Source of the DNA: Clostridium sp. | GTDB taxonomy: Bacteria > Bacillota > Clostridia > Lachnospirales > Lachnospiraceae | Direction of reading: 5' to 3' | NCBI GenBank assembly: GCA_023663815.1 | Contig: JAMPGS010000021.1 | Span: forward strand, 1-35,603 | Length of the DNA stretch: 35,603 nt | Part shown: one piece after another, positions 15,422 through 23,909 of the stretch | Position numbering within the stretch: position 1 is the first letter of the stretch | Layout: each line of letters opens with the position of its first letter | Position numbers and translations under genes: made by a program | The notes under the pieces: generated by a model | Databases searched by the model: none | Seen by the model: only the letters and a program-made list of their open reading frames with translations | Told to the model about the DNA's origin: nothing

Positions 15422-15600
15422 TTTGTCAAGTAAAATGTGTAAGTTTTTGATTTTCCCCAAATAGCGTTTAATTTAGGAGTATCCCAAAGTTTGTGTAAAC
15501 CTCTAAACTGATGTAAGATAAAATTACTTAGTTTGGAGGTTTTACCATGACAAGAAAAAATGACAGCCAGCAAACAGTTCAAGCAAAGAGATATGCTTAA
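15422..15600 (+). mobile_element. IS-like remnant (end plus first codons of a reading frame)
   Basis: Starts with the end-like sequence shared with 7079-7104 and continues to GTTTGGAGG and ATGACAAGAAAAAATGACAGC at 15548, a ribosome site and start that open a 17-codon frame before a stop at 15599. The arrangement (terminal GTGTAA sequence, about 120-nt leader, start of a gene) resembles the left end of an IS256-type element whose transposase body has been lost. I cannot match the few remaining codons to a named family with certainty. Confidence 0.4.
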
Positions 15601-15710
15601 GGAAGCCTTATAAAAACGCCAGCGCTTGGCGAGGTTTTTTCGAGCCTAGCGTCTGTTGCGTTTTTATAGAGCGGGAGCGTGCTGACGAAGGCATATCTCT
15701 TTGTTTGAAC
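15578..15710. other. 133-nt long hairpin upstream of carA
   Basis: GTTCAAGCAAAGAGATATGC (15578-15597) pairs along its full 20 nt with GCATATCTCTTTGTTTGAAC (15691-15710), with a single G-T wobble. Inside it TATAAAAACGC (15609-15619) pairs perfectly with GCGTTTTTATA (15658-15668), and the core around CAGCGCTTGGC and GCCTAGCGTCTG pairs with bulges. It may be a structured RNA, a strong bidirectional terminator for the DUF885 gene, or the end of a palindromic mobile element. Confidence 0.7.
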
Positions 15711-15835
15711 GTCCTCCGAGCACTCTTTGTTTGAACGCCCCCCGCACTCTCCGTTTGAATATTCCCCTGTATTTCTGCACTTGAACATCCCCAGCACTTC
15801 TGCGCTTGAACAACTCCCTCCTCCGCTTCCGCCCA
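15697..15835. repeat. Tandem array grown from the hairpin's right arm
   Basis: Five units of about 21-27 nt, each carrying (T)TTGAA(C/T) followed by a C-rich run: 15697-15717, 15720-15743, 15744-15767, 15769-15787 and onward, 15794-15812 and onward. The first unit is the outer part of the hairpin's 3' arm. In gap-free comparisons unit 1 and 2 differ by two transitions, units 2 and 3 by six transitions, and units 4 and 5 by three transitions over 19 nt, with no transversions. The region then runs into pyrimidine-rich sequence up to the carA promoter. Confidence 0.8.
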
Positions 15836-15887
15836 AACCTCCCTTTTCTGTCCTTCAAAAATCCCCCAAAAATCTCATCTTCCCCCA

Positions 15888-15916
15888 TTGCTCCCACCCC
15901 CTTCATATGCTATAAT
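15888..15916 (+). promoter_or_regulatory. carA promoter
   Basis: TTGCTC (15888-15893) and TATAAT (15911-15916) with a 17-nt spacer, 43 nt before the carA start. The leader is too short for a PyrR-type attenuator, and I see none. Confidence 0.6.
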
Positions 15917-15958
15917 AAAGCAATTGTGCAAAAGACAGAAGAAAGGAAGCAGGGACAC

Positions 15959-17050
15959 ATGAAAGCATTTTTAATTCTGGAAGACGGCACTGTTTTTTCA
16001 GGAACCCATATAGGCGCTGAAAAGGAAATTATCAGTGAAATTGTATTTAATACTTCCATGGCGGGATACCTTGAGGTTTTGACGGACCCTTCCTATGCGG
16101 GGCAGGCCGTTTGCATGACCTATCCCCTGATTGGAAATTACGGTGTGTGCAGCGAAGATATGGAATCAAAGAAGGCGTGGCCCGACGGTTTTATTGTAAG
16201 AGAGCTGTCGCGCATGGCAAGTAATTTCCGAAAGGAAACAACTATTCAAGAGTTTTTAACGGCTCAGAAAATTCCGGGCATTGCCGGTATCGACACCCGC
16301 GCCCTTACAAAAATTCTCCGTGAAAAAGGCGCCATGAACGGCATGATTACCACCAATGAAAATTACAATCTCACCTCAATTCTTCCTCGGTTAAAAGCAT
16401 ATACCACCGGAAAAGTGGTTGAAAAAGTAACCTGTTCCCACAAATATTTATTTGAAAAAGTAAAAAAATTAGAGCGGACAAACGAGCCGCTTAAAAAAGT
16501 TGCGCTTCTTGATTTTGGCGCAAAAGACAATATTGCGGCGTCCCTGACCCGGCGGGGATGCGAGGTGACCGTGTATCCCGCTTTTACAAAGGCGGAGGAA
16601 ATTTTAGCGGAGAAACCCGACGGCATAATGCTGAGCAACGGTCCCGGCGACCCGAAGGAGTGCGCGGAAATAATCAAGGAGATAAAAAAGCTCTACGACA
16701 GCAATATCCCCATCTTTGCCATCTGTTTGGGGCACCAGTTGATGGCTCTTGCCACGGGAGCGGACACTTTTAAAATGAAATACGGCCACCGGGGCGGCAA
16801 CCATCCGGTGAAGGATTTAAAAAGCGGGAGAGTTTATATTTCCTCCCAAAATCACGGCTATGTGGTGGATACGGAAAAGCTTGACCCGGCCGTTGCGGTT
16901 CCGGCCTTTGTCAACGTAAACGACGGGACGAACGAAGGCCTTTCCTACACCGGAAAACCTGTCTTTACCGTACAGTTTCACCCGGAAGCCTCTCCGGGCC
17001 CCCATGATTCAGGTTATTTGTTTGACCAATTTATCGATATGATGCATTAA
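15959..17050 (+). CDS. carA: Carbamoyl-phosphate synthase small subunit (glutaminase)
   Basis: Hydrolyses glutamine and passes ammonia to CarB for carbamoyl phosphate, the precursor of pyrimidines and arginine. 363 residues, a normal length. The N-terminal CPSase small-chain domain (MKAFLILEDGTVFSGTHIGA, NTSMAGYLEVLTDPSYAGQ) is followed by a class I amidotransferase domain: AICLGHQ with nucleophile Cys256, and QFHPEASPGPHD with His341 and Glu343 completing the triad. ATG 15959 matches the family start and has an AAGGAAGCAGGG ribosome region; an in-frame upstream extension from 15806 is untranslated repeat. It is the first gene of a carAB operon, 88 nt before carB. The promoter is immediately downstream of a repeat array. 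No arginine or pyrimidine genes are in the window. Confidence 0.98.
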   Translation: MKAFLILEDGTVFSGTHIGAEKEIISEIVFNTSMAGYLEVLTDPSYAGQAVCMTYPLIGNYGVCSEDMESKKAWPDGFIVRELSRMASNFRKETTIQEFLTAQKIPGIAGIDTRALTKILREKGAMNGMITTNENYNLTSILPRLKAYTTGKVVEKVTCSHKYLFEKVKKLERTNEPLKKVALLDFGAKDNIAASLTRRGCEVTVYPAFTKAEEILAEKPDGIMLSNGPGDPKECAEIIKEIKKLYDSNIPIFAICLGHQLMALATGADTFKMKYGHRGGNHPVKDLKSGRVYISSQNHGYVVDTEKLDPAVAVPAFVNVNDGTNEGLSYTGKPVFTVQFHPEASPGPHDSGYLFDQFIDMMH

Positions 17051-17126
17051 AATAGCGAAGCCGCGGTAGTGCGCAGCGGAATTAAAATCAGTGGAGCCGT
17101 AAACAGCGCGCGGCGGGACTTAAAAT
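17047..17126. repeat. Degenerate duplication filling the carA-carB gap
   Basis: TTAAAAT recurs at 17047, 17082 and 17120, each followed by related sequence. Aligning 17054-17081 with 17090-17119 needs two single-base gaps and gives nine substitutions, all transitions. The first copy includes the carA stop codon and the third lies in front of the carB ribosome site, so the whole spacer is built from duplications of its own edges. Confidence 0.75.
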
Positions 17127-17138
17127 AGGAGAAAAACG

Positions 17139-20100
17139 ATGCCTAAAAATCCAAATATAAAAAAAGTAATGGTAATTGGCTCCGGCCCCATTGTCATCGG
17201 GCAGGCGGCGGAATTTGACTATGCGGGGACGCAGGCGTGCCGCTCCCTAAAGGAAGAGGGCGTGGAGGTTATTTTGGTAAATTCCAATCCGGCTACGATT
17301 ATGACGGATAAAAACATTGCGGATAAGGTGTACATTGAGCCGTTGACCGCAAGGGTTTTGGAGCAGATTATAGAAAAAGAAAAGCCCGACAGTATTTTGC
17401 CCACTCTTGGCGGGCAGGCAGGCCTGAATCTGGGCATGGAGCTGGAGGAATCGGGAGTTCTTGCGGCCCACAACGTAAAGCTTCTTGGCACCACAGCGGC
17501 CACCATCAAAAAAGCGGAGGACAGGCAGGAATTTAAGGATACCATGGAAAAAATTGGCGAGCCCTGCGCGGCTTCCAAGGTAGTGGAAACGGTGGCAGAG
17601 GGCGTGGCCTTTACGGGCACCATAGGCTATCCGGTAGTGCTCCGCCCGGCCTATACCTTGGGCGGCTCCGGCGGCGGCATTGCCCACAATCAGGCGGAGC
17701 TTGAAAGTATTCTTGAAAATGGGCTTCGGCTTTCCAGAGTGGGGCAGGTTTTAGTGGAGCGGTGCATTGCCGGCTGGAAAGAGATTGAGTACGAGGTCAT
17801 GCGGGACAGCGCGGGCAACTGCATCACCGTCTGCAACATGGAAAATGTTGACCCGGTGGGCGTTCACACCGGGGACAGCATCGTTGTGGCCCCTTCCCAG
17901 ACCCTTGGGGACAAGGAATATCAAATGCTGCGCTCCGCGGCATTAAATATCATTGACGAGCTTCAAATCACCGGCGGATGCAACGTGCAGTTTGCCCTTC
18001 ACCCTACCAGCTTTGAGTATTGCGTGATTGAGGTAAATCCCCGCGTCAGTCGTTCTTCTGCGCTGGCAAGCAAGGCTACTGGCTACCCTATCGCCAAGGT
18101 GGCGGCTAAGATTGCTCTTGGCTACACTTTGGACGAAATTAAAAACGCCATTACCGGCAAGACATTTGCCAGCTTTGAGCCCGCTTTGGACTATGTGGTG
18201 GTAAAGCTGCCAAGGCTTCCTTTTGATAAATTTATCACCGCAAAAAGGACTTTGACAACGCAGATGAAAGCCACCGGCGAGGTGATGAGCATCTGCGACA
18301 ATTTTGAGGGGGCTTTGATGAAGGCTATCCGTTCCTTGGAGCAGCATGTGGACTGCCTTTTCAGTCATGACTTTAGCGATTTGTCCGCGGAGGAATTAAA
18401 GGAACGTCTAAAGAAAGTGGACGACCAGCGGATTTATGTGATAGCCGAGGCGATCCGCAAGGGAATTGAGTATGATGCCATTCATGAAATTACCATGATT
18501 GACAACTGGTTTATTGATAAAATTGCTATTTTGGTGGAGATGGAGCAGGCATTGAGGGAAAAGCCTTTGACCGCGGAGCTTTTGCGGGAGGTAAAGCGGA
18601 TTGAATTTCCTGACAGTGTGATTGCGCGTCTGACGGGCATGGCGGAAGAGGATATCAGGAAAATGCGCTACGACAACAATATCGTGGCGGCCTATAAGAT
18701 GGTGGACACTTGCGCGGCCGAATTTGAGGCCTGCACCCCCTATTACTATTCCGTTTACGGAAGCGAAAACGAGGCAATGATTACAACGCCGCCCAAAAAA
18801 GTGCTGGTGCTGGGCTCCGGCCCAATCCGAATTGGACAGGGAATTGAGTTTGACTACTGCTCCGTCCACGCCACATGGGCTTTTGCGAAAGCGGGTTACG
18901 AGACCATTATTGTCAACAACAACCCGGAGACGGTGAGTACGGATTTTGATATTGCGGATAAACTGTATTTTGAACCGCTGACGCCGGAGGACGTGGAGAG
19001 CATTGTCCGCCTTGAAAAGCCGGACGGGGCGGTGGTGCAGTTTGGCGGGCAGACGGCTATCAAGCTGACAGAAAGCCTTATGAAGATGGGCGTGCCGATT
19101 CTTGGCACTAAAGCGGAGGACGTGGACGCTGCCGAGGACAGAGAGCTCTTCGACAGGATTTTGGAGGAAACGGGAATTCCAAGGGCGGCGGGCGACACCG
19201 TTTATACTGCCGAGGAGGCAAAAAAGGTGGCGAACAGGCTGGGCTATCCGGTGCTTGTGCGGCCTTCCTACGTGCTTGGCGGGCAGGGGATGCAGATTGC
19301 CATCTGCGATGAAGAGATTGAGGAATTCATGAACATTATCAACCGGATTGCTCAGGATCACCCTATTCTTGTGGACAAATACTTGCAGGGCAAGGAAATA
19401 GAGGTGGATGCCGTCTGCGATGGAACGGACATTTTGATACCGGGAATCATGGAGCATATTGAGAGAACCGGCGTGCACTCCGGCGACAGCATATCCGTTT
19501 ATCCGGCTTTTACTATACCAAATACTGTAAAGAATAGGATTGCGGAGTATACCGGAAGGCTTGCAAGGGCGCTCCATGTAAAGGGACTGATTAACATTCA
19601 GTTTATTGCCATCGGCGAGGAGGTTTATGTGATAGAGGTCAATCCCCGTTCCTCCCGCACGGTGCCTTATATCAGCAAGGTGACCGGGATTCCCATTGTA
19701 GACCTTGCGGCCGAAGTGATTATGGGAAAATCTATCAGGGAGCTTGGGTACGAGCCGGGACTTGCACCGGCGGCGGATTATTTTGCCATTAAGATGCCGG
19801 TATTTTCCTTTGAAAAAATACGCGGGGCGGAAATCAGCCTAGGGCCGGAAATGAAATCCACCGGCGAGTGCCTTGGCATTGCGAAAACCTTCAACGAGGC
19901 GCTTTACAAAGCGTTCCTTGGGGCGGGGATTGATTTGCCTAAGCACCGGCAGATGATTATCACCGTGAAGGATGCGGACAAGGGCGAAGCTGTGGAAATA
20001 GGACGCCGGTTTGAAAAGTTAGGCTACACAATTTACGCCACAAGGAGTACGGCGGCGGCTTTACAGGAAGCGGGCGTCAAGGCGAGAAAGGTCAACAAAA

Positions 20101-20333
20101 TTTCTCAGGAATCGCCCACCGTTATGGATTTAATTTTAGGGCATAGGATTGATTTGGTAATCGATACCCCCACCCAAGGCCGGGATAAGTCGCGGGACGG
20201 CTTTTTAATCAGAAGAACCGCCATCGAGACGGGGGTCAACTGCATTACGGCCATGGATACCGCAAGGGCGCTGGTGACTAGCTTGGAGAACGCCAGCGGA
20301 AGGTTTACGTTGATTGATATTGCGGGGATATAG
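17139..20333 (+). CDS. carB: Carbamoyl-phosphate synthase large subunit
   Basis: Makes carbamoyl phosphate from bicarbonate, ATP and the ammonia delivered by CarA. 1064 residues, full length. Two homologous halves each start with the ATP-grasp preface (VMVIGSGPIVIGQAAEFDYA near residue 10; VLVLGSGPIRIGQGIEFDY near 555), and each has RPSY/RPAYxLGGxG and EVNPR(V/S)SRSSA/SSRTV metal-binding segments. A C-terminal MGS-like allosteric domain begins near TVKDADKGEAVEIGRRFEKL and contains DLVIDTPTQG. ATG 17139 follows AGGAGAAAAACG. Co-transcribed with carA. All signature residues I can place are present, so it should be functional. This is the best-conserved part of the window and is likely ordinary core genome. 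Confidence 0.98.
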   Translation: MPKNPNIKKVMVIGSGPIVIGQAAEFDYAGTQACRSLKEEGVEVILVNSNPATIMTDKNIADKVYIEPLTARVLEQIIEKEKPDSILPTLGGQAGLNLGMELEESGVLAAHNVKLLGTTAATIKKAEDRQEFKDTMEKIGEPCAASKVVETVAEGVAFTGTIGYPVVLRPAYTLGGSGGGIAHNQAELESILENGLRLSRVGQVLVERCIAGWKEIEYEVMRDSAGNCITVCNMENVDPVGVHTGDSIVVAPSQTLGDKEYQMLRSAALNIIDELQITGGCNVQFALHPTSFEYCVIEVNPRVSRSSALASKATGYPIAKVAAKIALGYTLDEIKNAITGKTFASFEPALDYVVVKLPRLPFDKFITAKRTLTTQMKATGEVMSICDNFEGALMKAIRSLEQHVDCLFSHDFSDLSAEELKERLKKVDDQRIYVIAEAIRKGIEYDAIHEITMIDNWFIDKIAILVEMEQALREKPLTAELLREVKRIEFPDSVIARLTGMAEEDIRKMRYDNNIVAAYKMVDTCAAEFEACTPYYYSVYGSENEAMITTPPKKVLVLGSGPIRIGQGIEFDYCSVHATWAFAKAGYETIIVNNNPETVSTDFDIADKLYFEPLTPEDVESIVRLEKPDGAVVQFGGQTAIKLTESLMKMGVPILGTKAEDVDAAEDRELFDRILEETGIPRAAGDTVYTAEEAKKVANRLGYPVLVRPSYVLGGQGMQIAICDEEIEEFMNIINRIAQDHPILVDKYLQGKEIEVDAVCDGTDILIPGIMEHIERTGVHSGDSISVYPAFTIPNTVKNRIAEYTGRLARALHVKGLINIQFIAIGEEVYVIEVNPRSSRTVPYISKVTGIPIVDLAAEVIMGKSIRELGYEPGLAPAADYFAIKMPVFSFEKIRGAEISLGPEMKSTGECLGIAKTFNEALYKAFLGAGIDLPKHRQMIITVKDADKGEAVEIGRRFEKLGYTIYATRSTAAALQEAGVKARKVNKISQESPTVMDLILGHRIDLVIDTPTQGRDKSRDGFLIRRTAIETGVNCITAMDTARALVTSLENASGRFTLIDIAGI

Positions 20334-20830
20334 GGTGTGAGGGTATTTTCGCGTGCGGGGGCAAGTGGATGCTTGCAGACATTTGCCCCACAGAATATGG
20401 AAGAGACTGTGCAGACCGTGTGCGGGCATAAGTGAAGTATGAAAATATTGTAAAAGTATAAATAATATCATAAAAAATACGAGGAATATGATGTAAAGAT
20501 GTAGATAATATAATACAAAGGCGTAAAAATAAAGCGCACAAAAATTCAAGAGATATGCAGCAAATAGGTTGTAAATCACATTAATGTCTGCTACAATAAT
20601 CATATTTCAGGCAATGGATAGCGGGAAGCCTGTCAGGTCTTTTTATTTATTAAAATTCTTTAAAATGCAAACAAGTCCGTTTCGGACATTTATTCCATTA
20701 AAAAGAAGATTTTTTATAAAAATTTCATTGAATGATTTTAACGTTGTAATGCTGCATGTTAAATATAGATACAAGTCATGAACTTTCTACGAAAATTGGT
20801 AATATATAATATAAAAAAACACACAGCGCA
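20334..20830. other. AT-rich 500-nt gap after carB, no convincing gene
   Basis: A GGGGCAA/TTGCCCC hairpin (20358-20364 with 20383-20389) lies just after carB but has no T-run. From about 20441 to 20560 the sequence is another degenerate duplication: GTAAAAGTATAAATAATAT recurs as GTAAAGATGTAGATAATAT, with transitions only in that block. A 65-codon frame at 20584-20781 has no ribosome site and no recognisable domain, so I do not call it. Confidence 0.5.
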
Positions 20831-20859
20831 TTGCCTGAAAAACGTTTTTGTCATATAAT
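20831..20859 (+). promoter_or_regulatory. Promoter for the Rpn-type nuclease gene
   Basis: TTGCCT (20831-20836) and TATAAT (20854-20859) with a 17-nt spacer, 36 nt before the start codon. Confidence 0.65.
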
Positions 20860-20895
20860 AATAGACAGGTTCCCCTATAGCTGGAAAGGAGCTGT

Positions 20896-21801
20896 ATGGC
20901 GGAAGAATATTCCAAACTGCAACTGGAAGATAAAGCGTTGAAAAGCGCCACGATGTATTTTGGGCAGGAGCTGCTGTCGTATTTTCATGTGAAGGGAAAA
21001 ATCCTGCGGATGCTGCCGACGGAACAGATTCGATTGGAGGCGGTGCGGGGGACAGAGGACATGCTCTTTGAGATGGAGGATGGAACTTTGGTACACTTGG
21101 AGTTTGAGAGCGTGGAGGTAAACGAAGATGACCTTCGCAGATACCGGGTATATGACGCTTACACGGAAATGATTTATAAAAAACCGGTGATTACTTATGT
21201 TCTGTGTTCAGGAAAAACAAAAAGAATACACAGCGAATTAAAGGGCGGAATTAATCCTTACCGTGTTATTCCATTACATATGAAAGAACGGGATGCCGAT
21301 GCGCTGTTTGTGGAGCTAAAACGCAGGGCAGGGAGCGGAAATCTTTCTAAAGAAAATTTAATCCCGCTGCTTTTGACACCCTTAATGTCAGGAAAAAGCA
21401 GTATTAAAGACAGGATACTTGAAGCAAAGAAAATACTTGACAAAGAAAACAGACAGCTATCAAAAGCGGACAGACAGCATATGGAGGGGATTTTATATGC
21501 TTTTGCCTGCAAATTTCTGGAAGGAGCAGATTTAAACAAGGTAAAGGAGGAATTGAGTATGACCGTACTAGGCGAGATGATTTGGAGCGATGGGGAGAAA
21601 GCCGGAATTGAAAAAGGAAAAAGTGTGCATTTGATATCCTTGGTATGCCGAAAATTATCTAAGGGAAAAACACCTGCGCAGATTTCAGAGGAATTGGAGG
21701 AGGAGCTGCCGACGGTAGAGCATATTTGCGAGATTGCCGGAAAATGCAGTCCCGAATATGACTGTGAAAAAATATATCAATTATTATCACAGACAACATA
21801 A
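20896..21801 (+). CDS. Rpn / PD-(D/E)XK-type nuclease family protein
   Basis: 301-residue protein of the recombination-promoting nuclease and transposase-like group that is abundant in Lachnospiraceae. An N-terminal endonuclease-fold domain has the pattern Asp55 (GTEDMLFEM) then LVHLEFES with Glu69 and Glu71, as in PD-(D/E)XK active sites, though the expected lysine is replaced in the E-x-E form seen in this group. The second half is helical (LLLTPLMSGK, a Lys/Glu-rich segment, LYAFACKFLEG, MTVLGEMIW, then a DGEKAGIEKGKSV hinge) and typical of the family C-terminus. ATG 20896 follows GGAAAGGAG. RpnA in E. coli is a DNA nuclease that promotes RecA-independent recombination; the role here is unknown. 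It is the first gene of a plus-strand run to 23812. Confidence 0.8.
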   Translation: MAEEYSKLQLEDKALKSATMYFGQELLSYFHVKGKILRMLPTEQIRLEAVRGTEDMLFEMEDGTLVHLEFESVEVNEDDLRRYRVYDAYTEMIYKKPVITYVLCSGKTKRIHSELKGGINPYRVIPLHMKERDADALFVELKRRAGSGNLSKENLIPLLLTPLMSGKSSIKDRILEAKKILDKENRQLSKADRQHMEGILYAFACKFLEGADLNKVKEELSMTVLGEMIWSDGEKAGIEKGKSVHLISLVCRKLSKGKTPAQISEELEEELPTVEHICEIAGKCSPEYDCEKIYQLLSQTT

Positions 21802-21815
21802 AATGAGGTGGAAAC

Positions 21816-22322
21816 ATGGACTTACCAGCCAAAATGAACTTAAATAACGCCGTGGAACGGGTCTTGCATGTGCCGGGGAATTACGGCGGCGGCATATTGG
21901 AAATGACGCTGGTAATCGACTGCCAGCTCCCAAAGGAATATGTGAAGCAGATGAGCTTTGACATTTCTTCTGCTTTGCGCGCTCACAGCGAGGTATTTCG
22001 CAATGTGCGATTAAACTTGTTGTATTGGAAAAGCGATGAGGACATGGAAAATCAGGTGGTTCCGCTTCCGTTTCTGCAGATGGGAAGCAGTTTTGAAGGC
22101 TACGAGGAGCGGACAGAGGAAAAATCTCTCGACGCGCTGTCGGCGAATTTGAAGCTTTTCCATGCAAGGTCAAAGCTGATTTTGGTGCTGACAGGGGAAA
22201 ACCTCCTTGTCAGGGACAAGGAGGCCCTGCGCCGGAATATGTATCCTTTTCTTGGGAAAAAGAGCCTCTTTCTGCGCAAGGGAGAGCCGGATATGAAGTG
22301 GAAAAGAGGACAGGAGCTGTAA
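21816..22322 (+). CDS. Conserved-looking protein of unknown function
   Basis: 168 residues, no signal peptide and no membrane helix. I do not recognise the family. It starts MDLPAKMNLNNAVERVLHVP, then alternates predicted strands and helices (ILEMTLVIDCQLPKEYVKQM, FRNVRLNLLYW, SKLILVLTGENLLV), which looks like an alpha/beta fold of Rossmann or VWA-like type; no MIDAS (DxSxS) motif is present. ATG 21816 has GAGGTGG 6 nt before it. It lies 14 nt after the Rpn gene and 4 nt before the LysR gene, so it is probably co-translated with the regulator. A functional link to that LysR protein is the best lead. Confidence 0.75.
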   Translation: MDLPAKMNLNNAVERVLHVPGNYGGGILEMTLVIDCQLPKEYVKQMSFDISSALRAHSEVFRNVRLNLLYWKSDEDMENQVVPLPFLQMGSSFEGYEERTEEKSLDALSANLKLFHARSKLILVLTGENLLVRDKEALRRNMYPFLGKKSLFLRKGEPDMKWKRGQEL

Positions 22323-22326
22323 GGCC

Positions 22327-23220
22327 ATGACGGAAAATCTGGAATACTATAAAGTTTTTTATTATGCGGCAAAATGCGGGAGCCTTACAACGGCGGCGGC
22401 GGAGCTGTCCATTTCCCAGCCGGCGGTAAGTCAAGCCCTAAAGCAGCTTGAAGGGGCTCTTATGGTAAAGCTGTTCGTGCGCTCGGCGCGGGGAATTCGG
22501 CTCACGCCTGAGGGAAAAATACTGTATGAGCATGTGAAGGCTGGATACGAGCAGATTTTGCTGGGAGAAAAAATGCTTTCCTCCATGCTCCGTCTTGATT
22601 ACGGGGAGCTTAAAATCGGAGCAAGCGACATGACCCTCAAATTCTACCTTTTGCCGCTGCTTCAGGAATACCATGAAAAATATCCCGGCATAAAGGTGAC
22701 TGTTACCAATGCGCCGACGCCGGAAACGCTCAATCTGCTGCGGCAGGGAAAAATCGATTTCGGCGCGGTAAGCACGCCGGTGGAGGCGGGGCAGGAGTTT
22801 TCCGTGCTGCCAGTTCGGGAGATTGAAGATGTATTCGTGGCGGGAAGAAAGTTTATTCAGTATAAAAATCACATGTTGGACTTGCAGGAGCTTGAGAAGC
22901 TTCCTATAATATCTTTGGAGGGAAATACCAGTACTAAAAGCTATATGGAGCATTTTTTAGGGAAAAATGGGGTGAAGCTCCGACCGGAATTTGAGCTTGC
23001 CACCAGCGATATGATTGTCCAGTTTGCCCTGCGGGGGCTTGGCGTGGGAAGCGTGGTAAAGGATTTTGCGGCGGAGTATCTGGAGGACGGAAGGCTTTTT
23101 GAGCTTCGCTTTAACAAAATAATTCCTAAAAGGCAGATATGCGTGGTGCGGAATGGGAAGCTGCCAATTTCCCGCGCGGCGGACGAGTTTTTGAAAATTT
23201 CAGAGGTAAAAAATGATTAA
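22327..23220 (+). CDS. LysR family transcriptional regulator
   Basis: 297 residues, normal for the family. The N-terminal winged helix-turn-helix is classical: LEYYKVFYYAAKCGSLTTAA, then SISQPAVSQALKQLE as recognition helix and LFVRSARGIRLTPEG as wing (residues 3-60). The rest is a periplasmic-binding-like effector domain starting near GELKIGASDMTLKFYLLPLL. LysR regulators often control a divergent neighbour, but here genes on both sides run in the same direction and it overlaps the HAD gene by 8 nt, so its target is not obvious. ATG 22327 comes 4 nt after the previous stop; AGGAG lies within the end of that gene. Inducer unknown. Confidence 0.93.
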   Translation: MTENLEYYKVFYYAAKCGSLTTAAAELSISQPAVSQALKQLEGALMVKLFVRSARGIRLTPEGKILYEHVKAGYEQILLGEKMLSSMLRLDYGELKIGASDMTLKFYLLPLLQEYHEKYPGIKVTVTNAPTPETLNLLRQGKIDFGAVSTPVEAGQEFSVLPVREIEDVFVAGRKFIQYKNHMLDLQELEKLPIISLEGNTSTKSYMEHFLGKNGVKLRPEFELATSDMIVQFALRGLGVGSVVKDFAAEYLEDGRLFELRFNKIIPKRQICVVRNGKLPISRAADEFLKISEVKND

Positions 23221-23812
23221 AAATATTGTATTTGACATTGGAAACGTACTTGCGGGCTTCCACTGGCAGGATTATTTTCACAGCTTTGGGTATTCCGACG
23301 AGGTGTTTGAGCAGCTTGCGGACGCTACGGTCAGGAGCAGCCTTTGGAGCGAGATGGACAGAGGAAAAATGAGCGACGAGGAGCTGATTGCAGGTTTTAT
23401 TGCAAATAATCCGGCGGTGGAAAAGGAAATACGGGAAATTTACGCGAACATGCGCGGCATGATAGTGCGCTATGACTATGCGAAGCCGTGGCTTCGGGAA
23501 TTAAAGGAGCGCGGATATGGAATTTATGTTATCTCCAATTTCGGTGAGACGGCCTTTAAGGAGTGCAGCGGCGCGTTGGATTTTTTGAGCGAGACGGACG
23601 GAGCTATTATCTCATGGCAGGTTAAGCTGATTAAGCCCGACCAAGAAATTTACCGTTTGCTTTGCAGTCAGTACGGGCTCGATAAAAAGGAGTGCGTCTT
23701 TATTGACGACACAGCAAAGAACGTAGAGGCGGCAAGAGAAGCAGGTATGGAAGGGATTGTATTTCACAATCTTGCGCAGGCGAAGGAAGAGCTGGAAGCA
23801 ATGCTGCGTTAA
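23213..23812 (+). CDS. HAD superfamily phosphatase (subclass IA, YihX-like)
   Basis: 199-residue cytoplasmic hydrolase. Motif I is FDIGNVLAGF with nucleophile Asp8; the second aspartate of the usual DxD is replaced by Gly-Asn as in YihX-type sugar-phosphate phosphatases. Motif II is VISN, motif III the lysine in KLIKPDQEIY, and motif IV FIDDTAKNVEAA. The order and spacing are complete, so it should be active. Its start overlaps the LysR stop (ATG 23213, stop ending 23220), indicating coupled expression. Substrate unknown; small sugar phosphates are usual for this subgroup. Confidence 0.9.
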   Translation: MIKNIVFDIGNVLAGFHWQDYFHSFGYSDEVFEQLADATVRSSLWSEMDRGKMSDEELIAGFIANNPAVEKEIREIYANMRGMIVRYDYAKPWLRELKERGYGIYVISNFGETAFKECSGALDFLSETDGAIISWQVKLIKPDQEIYRLLCSQYGLDKKECVFIDDTAKNVEAAREAGMEGIVFHNLAQAKEELEAMLR

Positions 23813-23820
23813 ATGGCAAT

Positions 23821-23880
23821 AAATGATATAGATAATAAAAATGCTATAAAATATTTTTGTTTATAAAATCATTTTTTTAG
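23821..23880. terminator. AT-rich bidirectional terminator candidate
   Basis: AAATGAT (23821-23827) pairs with ATCATTT (23868-23874), and inside it ATAATAAAAAT pairs imperfectly with ATTTTTGTTTAT. A run of seven T follows. It lies between the convergent HAD gene and the minus-strand membrane protein. Confidence 0.5.
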
Positions 23881-23909
23881 CGCAAAAATCATAATCATAA
23901 GTTTGCCCG

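Noticed and set aside
15609-15668. Bulged hairpin resembling an integron attC site
   Set aside because: No GTTRRRY/RYYYAAC ends and no integron integrase or cassette array nearby.
15697-15835. Possible CRISPR array upstream of carA
   Set aside because: Units abut or overlap, vary in length and have no unique spacers; repeats are degenerate. No cas gene is in the window.
15917-15958. Pyrimidine-responsive (PyrR-type) attenuator before carA
   Set aside because: The leader between the predicted promoter and the start is only about 35 nt and contains no antiterminator/terminator pair.
18408-19577. 389-codon minus-strand frame within carB
   Set aside because: It is antisense to conserved ATP-grasp coding sequence; the translation is His/Arg/Asn-rich with no domain.
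20584-20781. 65-codon ORF in the gap after carB
   Set aside because: No ribosome site, AT-driven composition (Phe/Lys/Ile), and no recognisable motif.
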